Positions 16,286 to 24,756 are shown, counted from the stretch's first letter. The stretch: DNA of 30,567 bases from DATFYI01 sp035315125 (GCA_035315125.1 DATFYI010000032.1:1-30567), one strand, 5' to 3'. Numbers and translations: made by a program. The notes: generated from the sequence alone by a model not told the origin.

Positions 16286-17974
16286 ATGAGCGCATATGAC
16301 CTGGAATCTATCGAGCTGCCCAAACTCAACGGGACGCTGCTGAAGGTTTTTTCATCTGCACTGGCAAACCCGCTCAGCCGGGCAGCCTTGATCGGGCCGC
16401 TGCTGAAGAGCGGCGGGATTTTAAAACTGCGCACTCTCCGTCCGAGCGAGCCGCCCACGCTCTATCCGCTGGCATTTCAACAAGATCCAGACGCCAAACC
16501 TATCCAGCCGGAGGCTCTGGCAGGATATGTAGATCAGAAACCGCACCAGGGACCTTTTTGTTCAATTCAAGAATACAGCCAGGCCTACCGCACGGGAGCA
16601 ATCACCCCGCAAGATATTGCCGAAAATGTGCAGCAGGCAATCCAGGAAAGCGACCGGCACAACCCGCCCCTGCGCGCCTTCATCGCCAACAACTGGGAAG
16701 ACGTGCAGGCGCAGGCCAAAGCGTCATCGAAAAGAATTAAGGCCGGACAGCCGCTCAGCATTCTGGATGGTGTACCGGTGGCAGTCAAGGACGAAGTCGA
16801 CCAGACGCCCTATCCGACTACAGCCGGGACCAGCTTTTTAGGCGCTATACCTGCCAGCCAGGATAGCAGCGTGGTGGCCCGTTTGCGAGCCGCCGGGGCC
16901 CTGCTGATCGGCAAGGCCAATATGCACGAAATCGGGATTAACCCGAACGGCTCAAATGTGCATTATGGCATGGCGCGCAATCCCTATGACCTGAGCCGCG
17001 ATACCGGCGGCAGCTCCAGCGGGCCGGCCGCCTCGGTGGCGGCGGGTATCTGCCCGGTGGCCATCGGCGCAGACGGCGGCGGCTCAATCCGCATTCCCTC
17101 CTCACTGTGCGGATTGGTGGGGTTAATGTCCACCTTTGGAAGGGTGAGCGAATTTGGGGCGGCCCCGCTGTGCTGGAGCGTCGGCCACTTAGGACCCATC
17201 GGCGCCACTGTAGAGGATGTGGCGCTGACCTATGCGGCCATCGCCGGACCCGATCCAAGAGACCCAAATACCTTACACCAACCCCAACCCGGCATCGCCG
17301 GCTGGAATAATGCAGATTTGAGCGGGATCACGCTGGGGGTTTATCCGGCCTGGTTCAAACATGCCACCCCGCAAGTGGTCAGCGCCTGCGAGGCCCTGTT
17401 GGAAAAGCTGGTGCAGGCCGGGGCAAAAACCAGGGAAATAGAAATACCCGAGCTTAACTCGATGCGCATCGCCCATGTGATTTCGATCCTGGCGGAAATG
17501 GCCGCCAGCATGCAAAATTATCGCCAGCACCTGGCTGAATTTGGCGACTCGGTAAAAGTGACCCTGACGCTGGGTCAGGTATTTACCTCAGGCGACTATC
17601 TGCTGGCACAGCGCATCCGTACGCGCGCCATGGGCATCTTTAATGAAGTGTTGCGAGAGGTAGACGTTATCGTCACACCCGCCACCGCCATGACGGCTCC
17701 AAAAATACCGGTCAGCGATTTGCATGCGGGTTGGTCGGATATGAGCGTGGATACCGAGATGATGCGCTACGTTTTTCCGGGCAACCTGACCGGTTTGCCG
17801 GCGATTGCCTTCCCAGCCGGATATGATCAACAGGGCCTGCCGATTGGAATGCAGGTCATGGGCAGGCCCTGGGAAGAAAAAAAGTTGCTGCAGATCGCTT
17901 ACGCCGCCGAACAGGTTGTGGATCGCAAGCTGCCTGAGCTGTATTACAAAATCCTGGCAAACGTCAGATACTAA
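16286..17974 (+). CDS. Amidase signature family hydrolase
   Basis: An enzyme of 562 aa hydrolysing an unknown carboxamide. The amidase-signature triad is visible: Lys168 in VAVKDEVD, the cis-Ser near 243 in DTGGSSSGPAAS, and the nucleophile Ser267 in GADGGGSIRIPSS. The about 90 residues before the domain are an extension. There is no signal peptide. The ATG at 16286 has TGGAGAG about 7 nt before it; an in-frame ATG at 16241 has no ribosome-binding site. It lies 55 nt after the epimerase on the same strand and may be co-transcribed. Its link to mannan metabolism is unclear (removing amide groups from substrates is possible, but a guess). Its 3' end overlaps the convergent molybdoenzyme gene by 4 bp. 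Confidence 0.9.
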   Translation: MSAYDLESIELPKLNGTLLKVFSSALANPLSRAALIGPLLKSGGILKLRTLRPSEPPTLYPLAFQQDPDAKPIQPEALAGYVDQKPHQGPFCSIQEYSQAYRTGAITPQDIAENVQQAIQESDRHNPPLRAFIANNWEDVQAQAKASSKRIKAGQPLSILDGVPVAVKDEVDQTPYPTTAGTSFLGAIPASQDSSVVARLRAAGALLIGKANMHEIGINPNGSNVHYGMARNPYDLSRDTGGSSSGPAASVAAGICPVAIGADGGGSIRIPSSLCGLVGLMSTFGRVSEFGAAPLCWSVGHLGPIGATVEDVALTYAAIAGPDPRDPNTLHQPQPGIAGWNNADLSGITLGVYPAWFKHATPQVVSACEALLEKLVQAGAKTREIEIPELNSMRIAHVISILAEMAASMQNYRQHLAEFGDSVKVTLTLGQVFTSGDYLLAQRIRTRAMGIFNEVLREVDVIVTPATAMTAPKIPVSDLHAGWSDMSVDTEMMRYVFPGNLTGLPAIAFPAGYDQQGLPIGMQVMGRPWEEKKLLQIAYAAEQVVDRKLPELYYKILANVRY

Positions 17975-19650
17975 AATATCAATGTGACCGAATCGAGGCC
18001 AGTGGCGCCGTCCGGGAAAACATCCATATCAACTGGGCTCTGCAGCGTGCCGGCGCCATCTGTGGCGCGCACGCTGAACTGGTAACGGCCCGTTTTGTAA
18101 GGAAAATCATAACGCCACTGTACCCAGGTCAGCGGGCTGAGCGCCGGCGTGCGCAGTTGTACCGGGGTCCAGGGATTGTTATCGACCTGGATCTCCACTT
18201 TTTGGATGCCGCGCGCCCCGGCCCAGGCAATGCCGCCTAACGGCACGGTTTGAGTGGCTGGATCAACCGCCGGGTTCTGCGTATCGATGACTGACGTAGT
18301 TTGCGGAATAGCGGTCTGGCTCCAACCCCGCTCGACCCAATAACCGGAGTGATCCGTATCGGTTAGCTCCATGCTGGTGATCCATTTGGGTTGTTTCATA
18401 CCGTAATGGTTTGGTATATAGATCCGTAACGGGAAGCCGTGGTCGGGCGTCAGCGCTGCGTTGTCCATGTCGTAGACCAGCATGGTGCGGTCGTCCATAG
18501 CTTCCGCCAGGCTGAGGCTTTCATAAAATTGATCGATTGACTGGATGCTGATAAAATTTGCGCCGGGTTTTACGCCAATTTCTTGCAGGATGGTCTTGAG
18601 CGGTACACCGGTCCAACGGGCAGTGCCGATCAATGATCCGGCCACCGGGTTTGAAATGCACGACATGGTAACCATTTGCGAGATGGATGGCCTGGCGCGG
18701 ATCTCGTCCAATCCCAGATTCAGCGGTTTATCGACCAGCCCCATGATATTTAACTTCCAGTTGCTGGAATCGACCACCGGAGCAATCGTATTGATATCGA
18801 TGCGGTAAAAATCGCTGGCCGCAGTAATCTCCGGACGCGTACCGGGGGCAGGTAAGATGCGGGTTGCCAAAGCACTTGCGCTGGGAGAGTTCAAGGCGCC
18901 AGCCGAGCTTACTGCTGCCGGGGTGTGGGGTAACGCAGTTGCGCCCGCCGCCGAGCCGGCCTGGGTTGGGCTGACCGCCGCCGCCGGGGTGGCGCGCTTG
19001 AAGATATCCACCAGGCCGGTGGCTAACACCATCACACCCACGCCGCCGGCGCCTATCAGGTAGAGAAACCGCCGCCTGGCAATATCAGCCCCCGCGGCAG
19101 GCTCAGCGGCTGGGACAGGTTCGCTGGACGTGGCCGGTTGGGTGACTGATTCCGCTCCCAGCAGCTTGACCCAATTTGCCAGATACCAGCCCCAGGCCAG
19201 CAGAACAACCCCCAGCCAAACGAAGCTGGCCAGCGGGCCGGCAGGGGCGAAACCGAGGTAACCGTCAACCGAGATGGCCGTGATCCATAAAATGGCCGCG
19301 CCGATTAAACCAATGGTGGTGGCGCGTTTCTGGTTTTTTCCGGATAAAAGGGCAATCGCCAAACCAAAGACCAGCCCTAAGACCAGAAATTGCACGATAG
19401 CAATGCTTTGTTCCGCCAGTTTAGCGGTCGAGGCAGTCGGCCCCAGATTGAGCCCATTAATGATTTTTACCATGGTCTCGATCGAAAAAATGACCAGGCC
19501 GCCGGGTAAAACGCGCGCCATCCAGTCAAAAACATCAAAGGGAGCAAAGGGTAAACCGGCAAATTGCCTGCCGAGGAATAATACCAGCATGACGATCACG
19601 CTGGTTACCAGACCAACCAATCCACTTTTTAATACAAAGCTTCGTTTCAT
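17971..19650 (-). CDS. Membrane-anchored sulfite-oxidase-type molybdopterin oxidoreductase
   Basis: A 559-aa protein in two parts. Residues 1-165 contain about five membrane helices (near 8-28, 45-65, 83-103, 112-132, 138-160). After a Pro/Ala linker, ARRRFLYLIGAGGVGVMVLA (191-210) looks like an internal twin-arginine-type signal or sixth helix. A Thr/Ala/Pro-rich spacer follows, and the oxidoreductase molybdopterin domain spans about 275-460. The molybdenum-ligating Cys331 is in MVTMSCISNPVAG, followed by RWTGVPLKTIL and HGFPLRIYIPNHYGMKQPKW. A Mo-cofactor oxidoreductase dimerisation (Ig-like) domain ends the protein. The active site should face outside the membrane. The substrate is unknown; relatives include the MsrP/YedY methionine-sulfoxide reductases. 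AGGAT precedes the ATG at 19648-19650. No haem subunit is adjacent. Confidence 0.9.
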   Translation of the reverse strand: MKRSFVLKSGLVGLVTSVIVMLVLFLGRQFAGLPFAPFDVFDWMARVLPGGLVIFSIETMVKIINGLNLGPTASTAKLAEQSIAIVQFLVLGLVFGLAIALLSGKNQKRATTIGLIGAAILWITAISVDGYLGFAPAGPLASFVWLGVVLLAWGWYLANWVKLLGAESVTQPATSSEPVPAAEPAAGADIARRRFLYLIGAGGVGVMVLATGLVDIFKRATPAAAVSPTQAGSAAGATALPHTPAAVSSAGALNSPSASALATRILPAPGTRPEITAASDFYRIDINTIAPVVDSSNWKLNIMGLVDKPLNLGLDEIRARPSISQMVTMSCISNPVAGSLIGTARWTGVPLKTILQEIGVKPGANFISIQSIDQFYESLSLAEAMDDRTMLVYDMDNAALTPDHGFPLRIYIPNHYGMKQPKWITSMELTDTDHSGYWVERGWSQTAIPQTTSVIDTQNPAVDPATQTVPLGGIAWAGARGIQKVEIQVDNNPWTPVQLRTPALSPLTWVQWRYDFPYKTGRYQFSVRATDGAGTLQSPVDMDVFPDGATGLDSVTLIF

Positions 19651-19663
19651 AGATCTATCCTAA

Positions 19664-19679
19664 AATGATTATTATCATT
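19664..19679. promoter_or_regulatory. Fur-like box upstream of the molybdoenzyme gene
   Basis: AATGATTATTATCATT has perfect 6-bp arms (AATGAT/ATCATT) around 4 nt. On the minus strand it lies within overlapping GATAAT hexamers, the hallmark of Fur sites. It sits between the -10 element (19687-19692) and the ATG, where a metal-bound repressor would block transcription. Confidence 0.5.
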
Positions 19680-19686
19680 ATTATCT

Positions 19687-19692
19687 ATTATA
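19687..19692 (-). promoter_or_regulatory. -10 element of the molybdoenzyme promoter
   Basis: Exact TATAAT on the minus strand, about 37 nt upstream of the start codon. No convincing -35 hexamer is present at 16-18 bp, so an activator or extended contacts may be used. Confidence 0.4.
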
Positions 19693-19770
19693 TCTTATTA
19701 CAGTATACGACGGTAGCATGAGATAAATCTTACAAATCCATTACCTTTTGCTAAAAAAACCTGAAATCAT

Positions 19771-19798
19771 TTGACAAAATCGCCATTACTCTTAGAAT
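19771..19798 (+). promoter_or_regulatory. Sigma-70 promoter for the gene at 19847
   Basis: TTGACA (19771-19776), 16 bp, TAGAAT (19793-19798). The predicted start near 19805 fits an initiation codon at 19847. It argues against the upstream ATG at 19811, which would leave almost no leader. Confidence 0.6.
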
Positions 19799-19846
19799 GA
19801 TTCAGTATCGATGTTACCCAATAGCAAAATTTCAGGAGCAGCCTTA

Positions 19847-20551
19847 ATGGTAAGCCGACAAACCAGGATATTTGTCCCACCCACCTCCCTTTTCAACCAC
19901 GTTTTTTGGGCCGAGACCGTGCTTGGATGTGTGGTCGCTCCATTGGTCAGGCAGTTTTCTGCGCTCAAGTGGTTCTGGTTTGCGCGCTACGTATCCGACC
20001 AATCCGATTCGGGCGATTGTGACATCAACGCTATCCCAGCCTACTTTGGAACAGATCGTAATTACTTCAGTATTGGCCCGCAAGGTCATTTCCGCAGCCT
20101 GCGGTTCCGGTACTCGGTTGAAGAGAATGAGCTGGATACATTCGAGCAGCAGGCCAGAGATCTGATCCAGCAATACCAATGCGCCATCTCAGATTTTCGA
20201 GATTATGATTATATAAAAGAGCTGGGTGGAAAACGCTTTCTGGCAGGTGAATTCGACCAGCAAAGACAAAGAGTAAGAGCCGGGCTGGTGCTACAGAATT
20301 TCAACTCCCTTTGCAAGCTGTGTATCCATACTTTGAGCGGTCCGGATCAAAATGGAATTTACCGGACAGAGTTGAGCGACAGCGAACAAAACCCACGCCA
20401 ATCCATTTTTGAATCCGTCCATCATTTCTTTTGTAACATTACCGAAGTTCCCACCCGGGTACTGGTAGCCGGTCATTCAATTGGAACAGACTGGTACCCA
20501 CCCGAAACGGTGGAGGGGACGATTGTGACTTCCTTCGACGTGCATTTTTAA
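19847..20551 (+). CDS. Unrecognised protein (234 aa)
   Basis: I do not recognise the family. The start at 19847 is chosen because AGGAG lies about 9 nt upstream and a promoter lies at 19771-19798; an ATG at 19811 is in frame but poorly supported. The protein is soluble, starts MVSRQTRIFVPPTSLFNHVFWAE, and contains KWFWFARYVSD, then GPQGHFRSLRFRYSVEENEL. That segment faintly recalls the WFFIRY...HLRLRF strands of the C-terminal (SpaB/thiopeptide-type) domain of lantibiotic dehydratases. The C-terminal half has two close cysteines (LCKLCIHTL) and an IFESVHHFFCNITEVPTRVLVAGHSIG segment. No bacteriocin precursor or cyclase gene is nearby, so the resemblance is only a lead. It is followed within 25 nt by the B3/B4-domain gene, a likely operon partner. 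Confidence 0.7.
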   Translation: MVSRQTRIFVPPTSLFNHVFWAETVLGCVVAPLVRQFSALKWFWFARYVSDQSDSGDCDINAIPAYFGTDRNYFSIGPQGHFRSLRFRYSVEENELDTFEQQARDLIQQYQCAISDFRDYDYIKELGGKRFLAGEFDQQRQRVRAGLVLQNFNSLCKLCIHTLSGPDQNGIYRTELSDSEQNPRQSIFESVHHFFCNITEVPTRVLVAGHSIGTDWYPPETVEGTIVTSFDVHF

Positions 20552-20574
20552 TCATTTCACAATAAGGCCCAATC

Positions 20575-21252
20575 ATGTTTACCACATCCGAACCATGGAA
20601 AACTGCTTATCCAACTGCCTGGGTGGGGATATTAGCGATGCGCCAGGTCGCCAACCCGGCCGTACACGACGGTCTCAATCAAAAGAAAGAGCTGCTTGAA
20701 AAAAAGCTGCGCGCCCTGTATTCGGGTTTTAACCGGGCCGAGCTCGAAGCGCTGCCGGCCATGCGGGCCTATCAAGACTATTACAAAGCGTATAAGAAAA
20801 CGTATCACGTGCTTTTACAGTTCGAATCGCTGGCGCTCAAAGGCAAATCACTCCCCACGGGCGCCGCCCTGGTTGAAGCCATGTTTCTGGCCGAAATTGA
20901 GAATATGCTGCTAACGGCAGGTCACGACCTCGAAACCCTCAAGCTGCCGCTGCAGATCAAAGTAGGTCGCGGCGATGAAAGTTACACCCTGATGAACGGG
21001 CAGCAACAGATATTGAAATCCGGCGATATGTATATCTGCGACGGGCAGGGCATTATCTCCAGCATCCTGTACGGCCCGGATAGCCGTACCCAAATCAAAG
21101 CGACCACGCAAGCGGTGCTTTTTACCGTCTACGCGCCGCCTGGGATTAAGCCGGGCATGGTATCGCACCACCTGGAGACCATCCGGGATTATGTACGGAT
21201 TGTCTCACCGGATGGACAGGTGGAGCTGCTGCAAGTATTTGGGGCAAACTGA
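20575..21252 (+). CDS. B3/B4 tRNA-binding domain protein
   Basis: A 225-aa stand-alone protein related to the B3/B4 domain of phenylalanyl-tRNA synthetase beta chains, a domain that can edit or bind misacylated tRNA. Visible features are RALYSGFNRAELEALPAMRAYQDYYKAY near 45-72, SLPTGAALVEAMFLAEIENMLLTAGHDLETL near 92-122, then a beta-rich C-terminus with GDMYICDGQGIISSILYGPDSRTQI. The ATG at 20575 has AAGG upstream. The exact role of the free-standing forms is not established. It follows the gene at 19847 closely and precedes the transglutaminase-like gene, all on one strand. Confidence 0.82.
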   Translation: MFTTSEPWKTAYPTAWVGILAMRQVANPAVHDGLNQKKELLEKKLRALYSGFNRAELEALPAMRAYQDYYKAYKKTYHVLLQFESLALKGKSLPTGAALVEAMFLAEIENMLLTAGHDLETLKLPLQIKVGRGDESYTLMNGQQQILKSGDMYICDGQGIISSILYGPDSRTQIKATTQAVLFTVYAPPGIKPGMVSHHLETIRDYVRIVSPDGQVELLQVFGAN

Positions 21253-21384
21253 TAGCCAGATTCCTTGTTAACGTCCTGGCGGTAAGTTACAACTAACCGC
21301 AAATCGCATTTGAGATTCGCTTGACTGTGAATACTCGTTGAGTTAATATACAGTTCAAATCTACTATCCGGAGGAACTTGGAAT

Positions 21385-22029
21385 ATGGCAAACAGCTTAG
21401 ATGAATTCCTGGACGTGCCGCAGCGGCGTGCGCTGGTTGCTACCCTCAGCAGTCCGGCCAAAATCCAGGCATATCTGGATTCGATCCCCTATAGCACTGA
21501 AGAGGCTAATCACTCACCCGTGCGCGTTTTGCGCGATGGCAAAGCGCACTGCCTGGACGGAGCTGTTCTGGCAGCCGCTCTGCTGAGACGGTTAGGTTAC
21601 CCGCCCATCATCCTGGATATGCAGCCCGATCCCGGCACGGATGACGATCACGTCCTGGCCATCTACCGCAACTATGGCTGTTACGGCGCAGTAGCAAAAT
21701 CCAATTTCGCGGGGCTACGCTTCCGCGAGCCCGTCTATCGTAACCTGCGCGAGCTGGTCATGTCTTATTTCGAAGTGTTTTTCAACGTGCAGGGTATCAA
21801 AACCCTGCGTGGTTATACCCGGCCTATCAACCTGGCAGCTTATGACAAAAAAGGCTGGGTGTGGCAGGATAGCGGCGTGGATTTTATCGAACACCGATTA
21901 AATGAGCTGAAAATGATACCCGTGATTACACCGGAAATGGCCGGCCAGTTGCTTCCGGTCGACCCGCGTTCGTTCCAGGCCGGTATGTTGGGGGCTATTT
22001 CAGATGGTTTGTTTAAACCCAAAGGCTGA
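21385..22029 (+). CDS. Transglutaminase-like cysteine-His protein (214 aa)
   Basis: The protein contains a Cys and a His/Asp in the spacing and context of transglutaminase-like cysteine hydrolases: AHCLDGAVLAAALLRRLGYPP (Cys near residue 52) and later DDDHVLAIYRNYGCYGAVAKSN (His near 91). FREPVYRNLRELVMSYFEVFFN follows, then a KTLRGYTRPINL segment and a short C-terminal region. There is no signal peptide, so it is cytoplasmic. GGAGG lies about 10 nt before the ATG at 21385. The substrate is unknown: protease, amidase or peptidoglycan-linked activity are all possible. The fold assignment is inferred from motif pattern only. Confidence 0.65.
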   Translation: MANSLDEFLDVPQRRALVATLSSPAKIQAYLDSIPYSTEEANHSPVRVLRDGKAHCLDGAVLAAALLRRLGYPPIILDMQPDPGTDDDHVLAIYRNYGCYGAVAKSNFAGLRFREPVYRNLRELVMSYFEVFFNVQGIKTLRGYTRPINLAAYDKKGWVWQDSGVDFIEHRLNELKMIPVITPEMAGQLLPVDPRSFQAGMLGAISDGLFKPKG

Positions 22030-22450
22030 CTTATCGGCGGCAATCAGCGCTTCAGACATTCTGCCGTTAATCAGATATTAACTGGTTATTTAGAAAAACC
22101 TAAAATAATATTCAGGTAGCTTTAATCTTGTACTGTTAAGATGAGTCATAGGCTTATCCAAAGTGGATGGATAGGCAAATTTTTAGCCAGTGCTCTGACG
22201 TTAAAAATATATATCGGTAAACCTTTTATCGGTTTGAGGGAAATATGGATAGTTTCAAATTCTTCCAGAAAACAATTTAAAATGCCAGAGCGGGGATATA
22301 TTGAGAGCGTGTGTCAAAATGTTTGATATAGATTGAGATTCATAAAAGTGCATTGGAGAAAATGGTCATGGCTGTGCCATAGGTCATGGCTGAAAATAAT
22401 ATTAATGAAAGTTCATCGATAATCAATACGAATTGAAAGGCTAACCTGAG
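22030..22450. other. Gene-free stretch upstream of the response regulator
   Basis: 421 bases, AT-rich compared with the neighbours. A small frame at 22141-22326 has no ribosome-binding site or recognisable sequence. Two direct copies of ATCGGT about 9 nt apart occur near 22215-22240 and could be regulator contacts. No convincing promoter pair, RNA gene or terminator was found. It most likely holds the promoter of the regulator at 22451. Confidence 0.5.
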
Positions 22451-23203
22451 ATGTACAATCAACCTGCCAACTCTATCCGAATTGTAATCTTAGAGAAATA
22501 TATCCTGCAGAGATCCGGTTTAAGGCTTCTTCTTGCGAGTCAATCGCTGTTAAAAGTTGTTGGCGATACTGGTAATCTCGATCAAGCGCTTGAAGTTTTG
22601 GAGGCTCAAAAACCCGATATTATCTTACTTAATTCGAGCTTTACTTCGGACCCGGGTATGGAAATTATACCCAAATTGATTAAAGCATCTGAGAAAGCGC
22701 GAATAATTTTCATAACGAACACAGACGATGCCAGAACATATGTTCCGGCGATCCAGGCCGGGGTTCTGGGATTAGTCTTTGGAACACAAGCACCAGAAGT
22801 TCTTTATAAAGCCATCGAGAAGGTACACAGTGGGGAAGTATGGATCGAAAGGTCTATGTTCGCTAACATCATTACTGGCCTGGTTTCCGCCAATAAGCTG
22901 GATGATGCCAATCCGGAAACCGCACGGATAGCCCAGCTCAGTAATCGCGAACGCGAGGTGATCCAATTGATCGGCCTTGGTATGAAAAACCAACGAATCG
23001 CCTCACAGCTATCTATCAGCGAAACAACTGTACGGCATCATCTGACTTCAATATTTAATAAACTGGGAGTTTCTGACAGGTTGGAACTACTGGTATTCGC
23101 ACATGAGTGGGGACTTGTCAAAACATCTGAAAAATCTCAGAATCCAAATGAACCGGCTGAAGTGTTCCTGTTCAAGCCACTCAAAAAAGGTGTTGAAGTG
23201 TAA
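22451..23203 (+). CDS. NarL/LuxR-type response regulator with a degenerate receiver
   Basis: A 250-aa protein with a receiver-like domain (about 8-128) and a C-terminal LuxR helix-turn-helix (about 165-230: LSNREREVIQLIGLGMKNQR, then SISETTVRHHLTSIFNKLGV). The receiver lacks key residues. Asn61 (DIILLNSSF) stands where the phospho-accepting Asp belongs, the acidic pocket is reduced to Glu15 (VILEKY), and the usual Lys of the GYLLK motif is Gly111 (GLVFGTQ). Thr89 is kept. It is therefore unlikely to be switched by phosphorylation and no histidine kinase is adjacent. About 20 residues after the HTH form a basic tail. The start at 22451 is the only reasonable one. It may act as a constitutive or ligand-sensing DNA-binding protein. 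Confidence 0.88.
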   Translation: MYNQPANSIRIVILEKYILQRSGLRLLLASQSLLKVVGDTGNLDQALEVLEAQKPDIILLNSSFTSDPGMEIIPKLIKASEKARIIFITNTDDARTYVPAIQAGVLGLVFGTQAPEVLYKAIEKVHSGEVWIERSMFANIITGLVSANKLDDANPETARIAQLSNREREVIQLIGLGMKNQRIASQLSISETTVRHHLTSIFNKLGVSDRLELLVFAHEWGLVKTSEKSQNPNEPAEVFLFKPLKKGVEV

Positions 23204-23449
23204 CATTATCAAAAATAAAACTCCATTGCTCTTTCTTGGAGCAGGGGTTATGCTGGAAACTGAACTGGAGATGTTTCGAGGCCAGTTATTTTTAGCATTG
23301 AATGGACGTTAAACATCTGTTTACCGGTTGTTCAACAAAGCCTAAAAAACCGTTCAGGAAAAGTTAAGATTCTTCTGTTATGATTTAGGTAGAGAGATTG
23401 CCAGTGTGAGACGGATGGGCAATCCAATGGGAAAAAGGAGTATGCCAGA

Positions 23450-24286
23450 ATGCATATCATTGTAACGAACGACGATGGAGTCACTGCGCCCGGATTGCTT
23501 ACCCTGGCCCAAGAAATGCGTAAAATTGGCAAAGTCAGTATCCTGGCCCCGGACCGGAACTGGTCGGCTTCAGGGCACGTAAAAACCTTGGACCGGCCGC
23601 TGCGCGTGAAAGAAGTCCAACTGGCGGACGGCAGCAATGCCTGGGCCTGCGACGGAGCGCCTTCCGATTGTGTGGCGCTGGCAGTATGCGGTTTTTTGGA
23701 AGAGAAAGTTGACCTGGTAGTTTCAGGCATTAATCCCTACGCCAACCTGGGTCATGACGTGACCTATTCCGGCACTGTCACAGCAGCCATGGAAGCTGCC
23801 ATTTGGGACGTGCCGGCGGTGGCCTTTTCACTCGACAGCCCCGGCAACCATTTGAGCGCGCTGGATTACAGCGCGGCCGCTCATTATGCCGGTAAGATTG
23901 TACGGGCGGTCGAACGCAACGGCCTGGCGCCCAATATCTTATTAAATGTAAACGTCCCCTATATCGCTGAAGAAAAAATCCAGGGCACCCAGATCACGCG
24001 CATGGGTCTGAGGGTCTATCACGATAAGCTCGACCGGCGCGTCGATCCACGCGGCCGCCCGTATTACTGGATTATCGGCGAAACCCCTACCGGCGTGTTG
24101 GAACGCGGCACCGACATCGGCGCCCTGGCGGAAGGATACGTATCGATCACCCCACTGCAGCTCGATCTGACCGCCTATCACATGATTGCAGACATAGCCA
24201 GTTGGAAATGGGACGCGGGAGCAGAGACGCAAAATTTTGCGTCCTTGCAGCCGGCGGAAGATGTAAAAACACAAAGCCAAAATTAG
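23450..24286 (+). CDS. surE: 5'/3'-nucleotidase SurE
   Basis: A metal-dependent phosphatase acting on nucleoside 5'- and 3'-monophosphates and short polyphosphate. The 278-aa protein has the metal ligands in place: Asp8 and Asp9 in TNDDGVTAPG, Ser39 in NWSASGH and Asn95 in VSGINPYANLG. DGAPSDCVALAV and YSGTVTAAMEAAI are also typical. AAAGGAG precedes the ATG at 23450. The core ends near LTAYHMIADIASWKW. The last about 25 residues (AGAETQNFASLQPAEDVKTQ and on) are atypical and are partly encoded by the 18-bp palindrome at 24226-24243, so the tail looks like an acquired extension. Confidence 0.95.
   Translation: MHIIVTNDDGVTAPGLLTLAQEMRKIGKVSILAPDRNWSASGHVKTLDRPLRVKEVQLADGSNAWACDGAPSDCVALAVCGFLEEKVDLVVSGINPYANLGHDVTYSGTVTAAMEAAIWDVPAVAFSLDSPGNHLSALDYSAAAHYAGKIVRAVERNGLAPNILLNVNVPYIAEEKIQGTQITRMGLRVYHDKLDRRVDPRGRPYYWIIGETPTGVLERGTDIGALAEGYVSITPLQLDLTAYHMIADIASWKWDAGAETQNFASLQPAEDVKTQSQN
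24226..24243. repeat. 18-bp perfect palindrome inside the surE 3' end
   Basis: GACGCAAAA and its reverse complement TTTTGCGTC abut with no spacer. The motif, preceded by GA, resembles short palindromic repeats (GAGACGCAAAATTTTGCGTC) that I associate with intergenic regions of environmental bacteria. Here it lies in coding sequence and gives surE its ETQNFAS tail. Confidence 0.6.
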
Positions 24287-24300
24287 CCGGCCGTAGCCGG

Positions 24301-24531
24301 GTGTTGGCCGGAAGGAAATCGGAATTTTTCCTGGCCCATGCTATCCGGTTCCTTTTGACCGCGCTGATCTCGCTGCTGTTGCTGGCTGCCTGCGGAACCA
24401 CATCGCCTAAGGCGGCAACTTCCAACACCCTTGCTCCAACTGAAACCCCGCTCTCAACGGCAACACCTCTGCCGACCGTTATGCAATGCACCATCCCGAC
24501 CGAAACGAACACCCCCACCGCTACGGATTAG
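24301..24531 (+). CDS. Short putative lipoprotein, possibly a truncated gene
   Basis: A 76-aa frame with a hydrophobic segment and lipobox (FLLTALISLLLLAACGTTS) followed only by a Thr/Pro-rich stretch (TPLSTATPLPT and more). This is the usual beginning of a surface lipoprotein in such genomes, signal plus linker, but the folded domain is missing because of the TAG at 24529. A GTG at 24301 is the most plausible start and has no clear ribosome-binding site; the same frame also extends back into surE. It may be a real small lipoprotein or the remnant of a longer one. Downstream frames gave no recognisable continuation. Confidence 0.45.
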   Translation: MLAGRKSEFFLAHAIRFLLTALISLLLLAACGTTSPKAATSNTLAPTETPLSTATPLPTVMQCTIPTETNTPTATD

Positions 24532-24632
24532 TTCCAGCCCAAGACGCTCTCCCAGGCAACTCATGTCCCAACAGGGTGAAATCAATCTATTAATTTAGAT
24601 AATTATTGTCACCTTTTATTTGCAAGGGGTCG

Positions 24633-24638
24633 TATAAT
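24633..24638 (+). promoter_or_regulatory. -10 element upstream of the large LuxR regulator
   Basis: Exact TATAAT about 120 nt before the ATG at 24757. The nearest -35-like hexamer (TTGTCA) is 21 bp away, too far for a standard promoter, so this is a weak call. Confidence 0.3.
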
Positions 24639-24756
24639 TATTTTGTAGATTTCTGCCGTATAAAATGAATACTCAAGCTGCTACCAGCTTCCATTCGCGC
24701 TTACCGGATCACTAAATTTGGGCCTGGTGGGTTAGAGTATAGAATAGGTAAATAGG

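Noticed and set aside
22215..22240. Direct ATCGGT repeats as a regulator-binding site
   Set aside because: Only two six-base copies in AT-rich DNA; chance cannot be excluded. Noted in the gap description only.
22141..22326. 61-aa frame in the gap before the response regulator
   Set aside because: No ribosome-binding site, unremarkable composition and no recognisable sequence.
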